Assembly: GCA_934675165.1 (NCBI GenBank)
Contig: CAKUPP010000026.1
Span: 1 to 13,630, forward strand
Length of the DNA stretch: 13,630 nt
From: an uncultured Eubacteriales bacterium
Lineage (GTDB): Bacteria; Bacillota; Clostridia; Oscillospirales; Acutalibacteraceae
Reading direction: 5' to 3'
Shown piece after piece: positions 7,565-13,630 of this stretch. The notes under the pieces were generated by a model that ran no database searches, had not been told where the DNA came from, and was given only the letters and a program-made list of their open reading frames with translations. The position numbers and the translations under genes are program-made. Position 1 is the stretch's first letter. Each line of letters begins with the position of its first letter.

Positions 7565-8566
7565 TCAAAAGGATAAAACTGACTTAGGTATAAAAATTTC
7601 TTTAAACATACCAATTGCAAATTGATCCGTCATGCCTGCAATATAATCACACACAGCATTTTCCACGTTCTCTGTTTTTGCTATAGTCTGAATATACTCC
7701 GGCATTTTTTTAGGGTTATTCTTAAAATGATCATAAAGAGCGTCAATAACAAATGGTACTTTTTGATCTTCTGAAAACGATTGTTTATTAAGATAAATTT
7801 CTTTATACATGAAAGAATGAATATCTTCAAAAATTTGAGTCATTTCTAAACTCATTTTTATATTTTTACCTTCACTGTTCTCAATCACAGATACAACCAT
7901 AGCATTAATTCTTTTCGAAAATCTATCACCTAATGCTTCAATAAATACCTCTGGAACCTGATCTGGAGTTAGTACCCCAGCGCGAAAAGCATCTTCCAAA
8001 TCGTGATTTATATAAGCAATTTTGTCACAAATTCTAACAATTCTTCCCTCTGCAGTAAATGCCTGCTCTCCTTTGGTATGGCATTTAACACCATTTAAAA
8101 CTTCTTTCGTAACATTTAATCCCATACCATCTTTTTCAAGCTTAGACAAAATTCTTACACTTTGCAGATAGTGTTTAAATCCTGTAGGGCACAATGAATT
8201 TAGTGCTGCTTCCCCTGCATGGCCAAATGGTGTATGACCCAAATCATGACCCAACGCTATCGCTTCGGTAAGATCTTCATTTAATTTAAGAGCCCTCGCA
8301 ACTGTACGTGAAATTTGAGCAACCTCAAGAGTATGAGTAAGGCGAGTACGATAGTGATCGCCTATGGGAGAAATAAAGACTTGAGTCTTATGCTTTAATC
8401 GTCTAAACGCCTTGGAATGAACAATTCTATCTCGATCTCTTTGATACTCTGTACGAATTTCACAAGGTTCTTCAAATTTTTCTCTTCCAAGTGTTTTTGC
8501 TGAAAACGACGCAAATCGAGATAATCTATTAAATTCTTCAGCTTCTGTTTGCATACGAATATTCAT
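7565..8566 (-). CDS. dgt: dGTP triphosphohydrolase-like HD protein
   Basis: 333 residues, the length of the short Dgt-like group. The HD phosphohydrolase metal site is visible: H78 (LTHTLEVAQ), H107-D108 and H111/H116 (GHDLGHTPFGH), and a later conserved aspartate in CDKIAYINHDLEDA. Family members hydrolyse dNTPs to the nucleoside and tripolyphosphate, and the N-terminal segment DRDRIVHSKAFRRLKHKTQVF is typical of the group. Its exact substrate cannot be read from sequence. The ATG has GGTGGT six bases upstream. It follows yigZ by 29 bases and precedes dnaG, an order common in Clostridia. Confidence 0.93.
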   Translation of the reverse strand: MNIRMQTEAEEFNRLSRFASFSAKTLGREKFEEPCEIRTEYQRDRDRIVHSKAFRRLKHKTQVFISPIGDHYRTRLTHTLEVAQISRTVARALKLNEDLTEAIALGHDLGHTPFGHAGEAALNSLCPTGFKHYLQSVRILSKLEKDGMGLNVTKEVLNGVKCHTKGEQAFTAEGRIVRICDKIAYINHDLEDAFRAGVLTPDQVPEVFIEALGDRFSKRINAMVVSVIENSEGKNIKMSLEMTQIFEDIHSFMYKEIYLNKQSFSEDQKVPFVIDALYDHFKNNPKKMPEYIQTIAKTENVENAVCDYIAGMTDQFAIGMFKEIFIPKSVLSF

Positions 8567-8595
8567 AAATATACCACCACCAAAACAACAATTTT

Positions 8596-9219
8596 TTATT
8601 TAACAGCCATATATTTGTATTCTATTAGTTCTAAATTTTTATTTCCGCCCAACAAATTATCTAATTTTCTCAAAAAATCATTCGTAACCTCCTTATCAAT
8701 ATAAAAATTGGCTGTAACAACATTTGAAAAATCCGCAGGAATGACTACACCGCCATATAATGCAATTAACGTTAAAATTTTACCGTAAGTTTTGTAATCC
8801 AAAACAGACCGAAAAATAGAACAAAGTTTCATTTTTGATATACTAGACTTCCTAACGACTCCTGTTGCGCCAGAAACATACATCTTTCTAAGGCCAGCAG
8901 TACCCAACAAAATACCGCCAAAATATCTAACCACTATGATCAAAACATCACTGAGGCCAAAACTTTTTATAACGCCAAAAATAGGGTACCCAGCTGTTCC
9001 ACTAGGTTCTCCATCATCACTAAATTTTTCCGTTCCAGAATCATGCAACAAATAAGCATAAACGTGATGCTTGGCGTCATAATACTCTGATTTAATTTTC
9101 TTTATATAATTTTGAGCTTCCTCTTCTGAAGATACATGAAAAATAAAAGAAATAAAACGAGAACGTTTTTCAGTTTCTTGAAATCGAGATAAACTCAAAA
9201 CAGTATTGTACTCAGACAA
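8596..9219 (-). CDS. YigZ / IMPACT family protein
   Basis: About 207 residues. The N-terminal UPF0029 domain shows DAKHHVYAYL, FSDDGEPSGTAGYPI and VVRYFGGILLGTAGL, the strongest family signatures; the C-terminal 70 residues fit the DUF1949 domain. The family is conserved from bacteria to eukaryotic IMPACT (a GCN1-binding regulator); the bacterial role is not settled, so none is assigned. Start: GTG codons at 9231 and 9228 have no ribosome binding site, whereas TTG at 9219 has GGTGA about five bases upstream and gives the usual N-terminus, so TTG is preferred. It lies between rpmE and dgt, all on the minus strand, probably in the same transcription unit. Confidence 0.88.
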   Translation of the reverse strand: MSEYNTVLSLSRFQETEKRSRFISFIFHVSSEEEAQNYIKKIKSEYYDAKHHVYAYLLHDSGTEKFSDDGEPSGTAGYPIFGVIKSFGLSDVLIIVVRYFGGILLGTAGLRKMYVSGATGVVRKSSISKMKLCSIFRSVLDYKTYGKILTLIALYGGVVIPADFSNVVTANFYIDKEVTNDFLRKLDNLLGGNKNLELIEYKYMAVK

Positions 9220-9239
9220 TATTTTCACCACACTGACAC

Positions 9240-9269
9240 AATAGGCAACGCTAAAACGCGCCGCCTATT
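9240..9269. other. hairpin between rpmE and yigZ
   Basis: AATAGGC (9240-9246) pairs with GCCTATT (9263-9269), with an inner CGC/GCG pairing. On the minus strand no T run follows, so it is not a standard terminator of rpmE; it could be a processing or stabilising element. A T run follows on the plus strand, where no gene ends. Confidence 0.4.
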
Positions 9270-9287
9270 TTTAAAAATTAACTAAGC

Positions 9288-9497
9288 CTACTTGCTTCTA
9301 ACGCTTTCAAGACGTCTTTCAAACCTACCAACACGTCCTCCAGTATCAACAAATCTTTGTTGCCCAGTGAAAAATGGATGACACTTTGAACAAACTTCAA
9401 CAGTCAAATTTTGTGCAGTAGATTTAGTCTTAATAACATTACCACAAGCACACTTTATTTCTGTATCTGAGTAATTAGGATGAATATTTTCTTTCAT
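9288..9497 (-). CDS. rpmE: 50S ribosomal protein L31 (zinc-binding type)
   Basis: 69 residues. L31 sits at the central protuberance of the large subunit and bridges to the small one. Zinc ligands are visible as CAC (C16, C18) and CSKC (C36, C39), which marks the zinc-containing (C+) paralogue rather than the zinc-free one. HPNY at the start and HPFFTGQQRFVDTGGRVGRF are family signatures. The ATG at 9497 has AGAGGTG (9510-9504) six bases upstream; an ATG at 9521 would add eight residues and lacks a good site. First gene of the rpmE-yigZ-dgt-dnaG-rpoD run. Confidence 0.97.
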   Translation of the reverse strand: MKENIHPNYSDTEIKCACGNVIKTKSTAQNLTVEVCSKCHPFFTGQQRFVDTGGRVGRFERRLESVRSK

Positions 9498-9554
9498 TTG
9501 TTTCACCTCTCTAAAAAACACATGATCATGTCCATAATTAGATACACACAGATT

Positions 9555-9583
9555 ATTGTAGCATATATTTTACAACATTACAA
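9555..9583 (-). promoter_or_regulatory. promoter of rpmE (and perhaps the downstream genes)
   Basis: On the minus strand, TTGTAA (9583-9578) and TACAAT (9560-9555) are separated by 17 bases. The expected start near 9548 gives a leader of about 50 bases before the L31 ATG. Confidence 0.65.
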
Positions 9584-9622
9584 TACAAAAAATAAGCTGT
9601 TTAACAAACTGTTGTTGGCTCG

Positions 9623-9651
9623 CAATTGATATATTACAAAAAACAAAAAAG
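9623..9651 (+). repeat. 29-bp direct repeat, copy 1
   Basis: The stretch beginning CAATTGATATATTACA matches 9984-10012 at 27 of 29 bases in the same orientation. The two copies bracket tRNA-Ala. The sequence is AT-rich, so the match is suggestive rather than proof of a common origin. Confidence 0.6.
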
Positions 9652-9781
9652 TACGGTTAAAAAATGTACATAATGAAATTTTTTGTAGTACCAAAATATA
9701 TTCATCTACAAAATAACTTATAAAATAATTCTTAGAAAAATTCTTAGAAAAGTGTAAAAATGGCAAAAATAAAAATCACAC

Positions 9782-9805
9782 AGATACCTCTAAACCCTAG
9801 TATCT
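9782..9805 (-). terminator. weak terminator-like hairpin after tRNA-Ala
   Basis: AGATAC (9782-9787) / GTATCT (9800-9805) form a six-base stem starting 16 bases after the tRNA on the minus strand, followed within a few bases by a T-rich stretch (GATTTTTATTTTT). The stem is short. Confidence 0.4.
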
Positions 9806-9820
9806 ATGCGACTTCACAAG

Positions 9821-9896
<76 letters not shown>

Positions 9897-9915
9897 AAGC
9901 ATTACTTACCCTCTA

Positions 9916-9944
9916 ATTGTATACAATTATTTGTAAAAAATCAA
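9916..9944 (-). promoter_or_regulatory. promoter of tRNA-Ala
   Basis: On the minus strand, TTGATT (9944-9939) and TACAAT (9921-9916) are separated by 17 bases; transcription would start about 13 bases before the tRNA. Confidence 0.7.
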
Positions 9945-9983
9945 CCCTTTTTAATAAAAAATTTTTTCGACTTTACGGATTTA

Positions 9984-10012
9984 CAATTGATGTATTACAG
10001 AAAACAAAAAAG
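9984..10012 (+). repeat. 29-bp direct repeat, copy 2
   Basis: Second copy, beginning CAATTGATGTATTACA; it differs from the first at two positions. It lies 87 bases to the right of tRNA-Ala, while copy 1 lies 169 bases to its left. Confidence 0.6.
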
Positions 10013-10096
10013 ATCAACAAACACCCAAAACTTGCATTACATATAACATATAAGCTAAAATTTAAAAAATTAAATAAATTTAGTTGAAACAAATAA

Positions 10097-10120
10097 CCAC
10101 CTATAACAAAAGTTAGGTGG
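10097..10120 (-). terminator. probable terminator of the USP-like gene
   Basis: CCACCTATAAC (10097-10107) pairs with GTTAGGTGG (10112-10120) around an AAAA loop with a two-base bulge; on the minus strand it is followed by TTATTTGTTT. It lies 144 bases past the stop codon, a long 3' untranslated region. The T run is interrupted. Confidence 0.5.
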
Positions 10121-10263
10121 CCATTCTAAATTACCTTGATTCACTTTATCATTTCACAAGAAATACAATCACATATACTCAAACTTTAATCAAGACAAAT
10201 TCTCTTAAAATTTTAACAATAAAATTAGCATAAATATTACAAATGCATTAAGTCAATGCTTTG

Positions 10264-12423
10264 CTATTTTCGTAATTTATACATAAACACTTCTCCTTGT
10301 GTACCCATATAGTGCAAAATATTTTCAAAGCTTTCATCTTTAACTGTTTTGTCATTATATTCTTTCCAAGATGATCCTTCTTTTTGATAAGTGTAGTAGT
10401 GTCCTGTGATTTCATTTTTACCATTGCGACTACTATTACATATGATAACAGACATTAAATCAAATTTCAACTTACTTCTTTCTACTTCTTTCCCCTTGTA
10501 GTAAAACTTGATTTTTTTACAATCGCCTCCTTTTTTTTCTAAAAATGTTCCTAAATCTAAAGTTTCTTTTATACCTTTGATTGGCTTGTCACGAAAGCCT
10601 ACATCAGCAGCACCAACATGAATACCAAAATACCCATTCTTTAATGCTACCACATTTTCTCTAGAATTAATACCGCTTACAATTAAATCCTCCATCCATT
10701 TATCATTGGGGTGGTCAACGCTAAGAATAATAGAATCTTCCGATATATTTTTAGCATGCTCAATCCCTTCACGTTCATTTCCCTTTATTTTTCCCAGTTT
10801 TTTCATCTGCTCTCTACATGCATGCTCAATTTCACGCTGAGCATCTGGAGCGCTACCTGCTTTGCCATAATAACCTAGATTTTGTTCATATTCTTTTTCT
10901 TTTTTTTCATTTTCTTCCACTTTCCCCAAAATACGATTAAAAAAATAGTAAACCGCTACTAATTCCTTATAATCCTTTTTATTTTCCAATTCTTCTATAT
11001 TTTCCACACTTAGCACTTTATTTCTAAATTTCTCTATATGCACCAAATTTTGAAGCGCTGTGTTAAGATAACATCTATTCATCGGATTATTCAGCCCTGT
11101 AAAACTGATAGAATTACCAGTTTTACTCGGATTATTCAGCTCTGTAAAACTGATAGAATTATCAGTTTTGCTCGGATTATTCAGCTCTGTAAAACTGATA
11201 GAATTATCAGTTTTGCTCGGATTATTCAGCTCTGTAAAACTGATAGAATTATCAGTTTTGCTGAGTACCACTTTATAATACAAATTCAGTACTTCTTTTA
11301 AATGAGCCAAGGCCGAATTAAATAACTTAAGCGCTGGCAATAATTGATCATTTGATACAGATAATTGATGATCTATTACACTAAAAATCACGCCATATGA
11401 ATTTGCTGATATTTTACGCAATTTTTCATCATTGCATTTTTCAAAATTCAAACATTTGAAATTATTCATCTTAACAAAAGCAGCTCTAAGCTGTTCTATC
11501 ATTTCTTCATATCCATGTGAACCATATTTACAACAAAACTTTTTTAAAACTTTTCTATTAAAAACACTACACACTATAAAACTATTACTCACTGCAGTTT
11601 TTAAATCATTTACATTACTTGTGTTGTAATCATAATTTTCAAACTCCACACAAGATTCTTCAAACTGTTTAATCCAATTTTTTTCTTCTGCAGTTTGTAC
11701 TTCTTTATTTTTTACTACAGATTTATTGCTGCGATCATCAATTTGTTTAGAACCTTTTTTATTTACCGCCTTCGTGCGTTGGCTTCCTGATATTTTTAAA
11801 TCACTTTGACTACTTACAGAAATTTCTGGGGTTGACTCTTCTGTTGAATCTGGAGAATGATTATCCTTTTTTACCCACAAATCATATATTTTAATAAGTA
11901 GCGCAGCAACACCTTTGCATGCATTTACATCTGATAACACACTACTTACCCACGTAGACCGACCTTTTACTCCATCTGCAATAGACTCATTATATGCATA
12001 CTCTGCTAAATTTACCAACTTAGAATTAATTTCTCCTTTACCCTCGTCTGCCAACTCAAATTTCTTAGACATTTTATTAGCAATAGATTCAATTCCTTTT
12101 TCAGGAACACAATCATCGCTATTCATAAGAAAATTATTACATATTTTTTTATATGCTTCTTCATCAAGAGATTTTTTATCAAATTTTTCAAGACATTTTA
12201 TAAAAGCAGTTATAGATATTCCTGCAACCGAAAATTTTTTTCCTGGTTTATTGTTTTTTAAATTGTATTCCTTTATTACACTGTCATTTGACAACATTTT
12301 AGCAAGATCCTTTGGACTATCGTACCTATCACTAGCGTCTGCAATATTTTTAAAAGCATTTTGTAATTTTATAGCATCACTGCGTTTACCTTTTATAAGA
12401 CCCACAATTGATTTAAATCTCAT
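10264..12423 (-). CDS. ubiquitin-specific protease (USP, peptidase C19)-like protein with internal tandem repeats
   Basis: 719 residues. The C-terminal part has both USP active-site boxes. The Cys box is GLNNPMNRCYLNTALQNL (443-460), with nucleophile C451 and oxyanion-hole-type N446 five residues before it. The His box is GHYYTYQ...WKEYNDKTV, with H675 and third-member candidates N690/D691, spaced as in eukaryotic USPs. The segment before it (KFDLMSVIICNSS) fits the usual strand preceding GHY. The inserted region between the boxes (about 220 residues) lacks the paired CxxC zinc finger of many USPs. Residues 388-447 are four 15-residue repeats ending in the Cys box. Residues 1-380 are unrecognised: helical-looking, with a polar, probably disordered linker around 195-250. 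No Sec signal or membrane segment is evident. Start: ATG 12423 has AAAGGG eight bases upstream; a GTG at 12432 is less likely. USPs cleave ubiquitin; in a bacterium the likely target is a host, which is inference. Confidence 0.82.
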   Translation of the reverse strand: MRFKSIVGLIKGKRSDAIKLQNAFKNIADASDRYDSPKDLAKMLSNDSVIKEYNLKNNKPGKKFSVAGISITAFIKCLEKFDKKSLDEEAYKKICNNFLMNSDDCVPEKGIESIANKMSKKFELADEGKGEINSKLVNLAEYAYNESIADGVKGRSTWVSSVLSDVNACKGVAALLIKIYDLWVKKDNHSPDSTEESTPEISVSSQSDLKISGSQRTKAVNKKGSKQIDDRSNKSVVKNKEVQTAEEKNWIKQFEESCVEFENYDYNTSNVNDLKTAVSNSFIVCSVFNRKVLKKFCCKYGSHGYEEMIEQLRAAFVKMNNFKCLNFEKCNDEKLRKISANSYGVIFSVIDHQLSVSNDQLLPALKLFNSALAHLKEVLNLYYKVVLSKTDNSISFTELNNPSKTDNSISFTELNNPSKTDNSISFTELNNPSKTGNSISFTGLNNPMNRCYLNTALQNLVHIEKFRNKVLSVENIEELENKKDYKELVAVYYFFNRILGKVEENEKKEKEYEQNLGYYGKAGSAPDAQREIEHACREQMKKLGKIKGNEREGIEHAKNISEDSIILSVDHPNDKWMEDLIVSGINSRENVVALKNGYFGIHVGAADVGFRDKPIKGIKETLDLGTFLEKKGGDCKKIKFYYKGKEVERSKLKFDLMSVIICNSSRNGKNEITGHYYTYQKEGSSWKEYNDKTVKDESFENILHYMGTQGEVFMYKLRK
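11083..11262 (-). repeat. four 45-bp tandem repeats in the USP-like gene
   Basis: Units are 11218-11262, 11173-11217, 11128-11172 and 11083-11127. The first three in reading order are identical and encode SKTDNSISFTELNNP. The fourth differs at three bases (D to G, E to G, one silent) and reads SKTGNSISFTGLNNP, running straight into MNRC with the catalytic cysteine. Each identical unit contains the inverted arms AAAACTGATA / TATCAGTTTT around four bases. Confidence 0.97.
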
Positions 12424-12470
12424 AATTACCACCCTTTCACAATAAACACCTAATCTTTAATATTAAATAT

Positions 12471-12498
12471 ATTATACTTATTAAAATTATAATGTCAA
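12471..12498 (-). promoter_or_regulatory. consensus promoter of the USP-like gene
   Basis: On the minus strand, TTGACA (12498-12493) and TATAAT (12476-12471), both perfect consensus hexamers, are separated by 16 bases. The expected leader is about 40 bases, ending in AAAGGG before the ATG at 12423. Confidence 0.8.
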
Positions 12499-12589
12499 AT
12501 TATTATGTGTAATAAATATAAATATACAAAATAATTTATGTAATATTTTATAATTTTTTCATAATTAAAAATCATGATTAAAAAAATAG

Positions 12590-12618
12590 TTGACATAATT
12601 TTTACAATATGATAGAAT
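12590..12618 (+). promoter_or_regulatory. promoter of the tRNA-Ser pair
   Basis: TTGACA (12590-12595) and TAGAAT (12613-12618) are separated by exactly 17 bases; transcription would start about 15 bases before the first tRNA. It diverges from the USP-like gene promoter across roughly 90 bases of very AT-rich DNA. Confidence 0.8.
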
Positions 12619-12639
12619 TCAACCGTAAAGTAGTTTCGT

Positions 12640-12728
12640 GGAGGGGTGTCCGAGTGGTTTAAGGAGCCAGTCTTGAAAACTGGTGATCCCGCAAGGGACC
12701 GTGGGTTCGAATCCCACTCCCTCCGCCA
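12640..12728 (+). tRNA. tRNA-Ser (TGA)
   Basis: 89 bases with encoded CCA and the long variable arm of class II tRNAs (GATCCCGCAAGGGACC). The anticodon loop CTTGAAA gives TGA, reading UCA-type serine codons. Acceptor GGAGGGG pairs with TCCCTCC, with a G-U at the seventh pair. Confidence 0.97.
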
Positions 12729-12760
12729 AGTGAGTTTTGGTATTATATATTATGGCGTAT

Positions 12761-12851
12761 GGAGAAGTACTCAAGTGGTTGAAGAGGCGCCCCTGCTAAG
12801 GGTGTAGGCCGAGCGATCGGCGCGAGGGTTCGAATCCCTCCTTCTCCGCCA
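12761..12851 (+). tRNA. tRNA-Ser (GCT)
   Basis: 91 bases with encoded CCA, fully paired acceptor GGAGAAG/CTTCTCC and a long variable arm (TAGGCCGAGCGATCGGCG). The anticodon loop CTGCTAA gives GCT, reading AGC/AGU serine codons. It lies 32 bases after tRNA-Ser(TGA) with no promoter between, so the two are co-transcribed. Confidence 0.97.
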
Positions 12852-12857
12852 AAAATT

Positions 12858-12889
12858 AACCTTGTGGCATTATAGCCACAAGGTTTTTT
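12858..12889 (+). terminator. intrinsic terminator of the tRNA-Ser pair
   Basis: Perfect 11-bp stem AACCTTGTGGC (12858-12868) / GCCACAAGGTT (12875-12885), loop ATTATA, running into a six-T tract (12884-12889). Confidence 0.92.
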
Positions 12890-12961
12890 GTGTGTTATTC
12901 AACTAACGAATATGACACCATTTCATTAATATTGATAAACTATTGAAAATATAAATAATTC

Positions 12962-13630
12962 CTAATTAGACTTGAGCTCATTTATTTCACTTATCATCAA
13001 TCCTGTTGCATCTGAAATTTGCTGCAATGGCAAGCCCATGCTTAAAAGATTAACTGCAATACCAATTTTACTTTCTTTAATACCTTGCTCCTTGCCTTTT
13101 TCCATACCTTTTTCCATGCCCTCTTTAATTCCTTGCGCCTTGCCCTCTTTGATGCCCTGTTCTTTGCCTTTCTCCATACCTTCTTTGATGCCTTGCTCCT
13201 TACCTTTTTTCATCCCCTCTTTAACGCCTTGTTTTATTCCTTTTTCGATTCCTTGTTCTATACCTTTCCTAACTCCTTGTTCATAACGCTCTTCATTAAT
13301 TGCCATTTCATTTTGTAAGTACATTTCTCTTTGTTGTGCTTCGTGACGCAAAACTTCATCATTACTCAAGTATTGGAGGGCATCATATGCTTTCTCTATT
13401 TCCGGATTCTCTTGTGCAAGCATTTCCATCTCCTCCTCATTATTTGTTTTTATAAATCTAAGCCAATCCCAAAGATCTGTTCCATCGTCAGCTTTTGGTA
13501 ATTTTTTGAGTTCAAGCAAATCAACTTCTAAAAGATCTGTAAACATGGAGTTATCTTTTTCATCTCTCATGTTGTATTTATGAAAATATCTTCCATCTTC
13601 AGTTATGTTATGTTCTGCTGCAATTATTAC
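12962..13630 (-). CDS. Rpn family putative nuclease/transposase, C-terminal part (partial at right edge)
   Basis: The reading frame stays open for 20 codons upstream of the ATG at 13570 (residues include AEHNITEDGRYFHKYN), right to the last base, so the gene starts outside the window and about 222 residues are visible. FHKYNMRDEK followed by FTDLLEVDLLELKKLPK is the stretch that follows the nuclease core in Rpn / PDDEXK_2 proteins; catalytic residues are not in view. It then has the WDWLRFIK helix, an EG-rich repeat tail (bases 13067-13282) and an LLSMGLPLQQISDATGL end. It is nearly identical to the left-edge gene but inverted, ends at LKSN (three residues shorter), and has its tail units in a different order. 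No terminator was seen in 12890-12961. Confidence 0.8.
   Translation of the reverse strand, partial: VIIAAEHNITEDGRYFHKYNMRDEKDNSMFTDLLEVDLLELKKLPKADDGTDLWDWLRFIKTNNEEEMEMLAQENPEIEKAYDALQYLSNDEVLRHEAQQREMYLQNEMAINEERYEQGVRKGIEQGIEKGIKQGVKEGMKKGKEQGIKEGMEKGKEQGIKEGKAQGIKEGMEKGMEKGKEQGIKESKIGIAVNLLSMGLPLQQISDATGLMISEINELKSN
13067..13282 (-). repeat. EG-rich in-frame repeat tract of the right Rpn gene
   Basis: About 72 residues of KEQG, IKEG, MEKG, IEKG and KAQG tetrapeptide units. It is the same length as the tract in the left copy but with a different unit order, while the sequence on both sides is nearly identical between copies. Confidence 0.8.

Larger units (their letters stand above)
9897..10263. 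other. 367-base gap between tRNA-Ala and the USP-like gene
   Basis: No credible gene. It contains the tRNA-Ala promoter (9916-9944), the second copy of a 29-bp direct repeat (9984-10012) and a hairpin that may end the USP-like transcript (10097-10120). The 10121-10263 part shows nothing I can name. Confidence 0.6.

Noticed and set aside
11083..11262. CRISPR array
   Set aside because: The 45-bp units are directly tandem with no spacers, and they lie in frame inside a coding sequence.
11038..11301. Repetitive open frame opposite the USP-like gene repeats
   Set aside because: Mirror of the 45-bp tandem repeat; the sense frame carries the protease motifs.
11915..12445. 176-codon plus-strand open frame over the 5' part of the USP-like gene
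   Set aside because: Lies antisense within a longer, better-supported gene that has its own promoter and ribosome binding site; no recognisable domain.

Overview
The window is AT-rich and reads as a chromosomal segment of a low-GC Bacillota (Clostridia-like) bacterium. The evidence is a dgt-dnaG-rpoD cluster with a short SigA-type primary sigma factor, a zinc-type L31, strong GGAGG-like ribosome binding sites, and TTG/GTG starts. A gene for a eukaryotic-type ubiquitin-specific protease (USP) suggests an organism living with or inside a eukaryote; this lifestyle is inferred from that one gene. No species can be named from the sequence alone.

Layout from left to right. (1) 1-600, plus strand: 3' part of a gene for an Rpn-type (PD-(D/E)XK) putative nuclease with a long EG-rich repeat tail. 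(2) 812-2041, plus: a U32 'peptidase' of the TrhP-like tRNA-hydroxylation type, ending in a terminator that lies inside the 3' end of aroQ. (3) 4023-2065, minus: a compact shikimate/chorismate block of overlapping genes: chorismate mutase, an AroE-AroK fusion, and type II dehydroquinase. (4) Initiator tRNA-fMet (minus) with its own consensus promoter and terminator. (5) 9497-4614, minus: rpmE, yigZ, dgt, dnaG, rpoD, the replication/transcription core. (6) tRNA-Ala(GGC), minus. (7) 12423-10264, minus: a 719-residue USP-like cysteine protease behind a perfect-consensus promoter, with four 45-bp tandem repeats running into its catalytic cysteine box. (8) tRNA-Ser(TGA) and tRNA-Ser(GCT), plus, sharing one promoter and one terminator. 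(9) 12962-13630, minus: a second Rpn-type gene, nearly identical to the first and in inverted orientation, running off the right edge.

Most of the window is housekeeping: three shikimate-pathway activities plus chorismate mutase, a ribosomal protein, primase, sigma factor and four tRNAs. The accessory parts are the inverted Rpn pair at the two edges and the USP-like gene, which sits between tRNA-Ala and the tRNA-Ser pair. The USP gene is the strongest candidate for something undescribed: a bacterial deubiquitinase-like protein whose internal repeats copy the first half of its own active-site motif.
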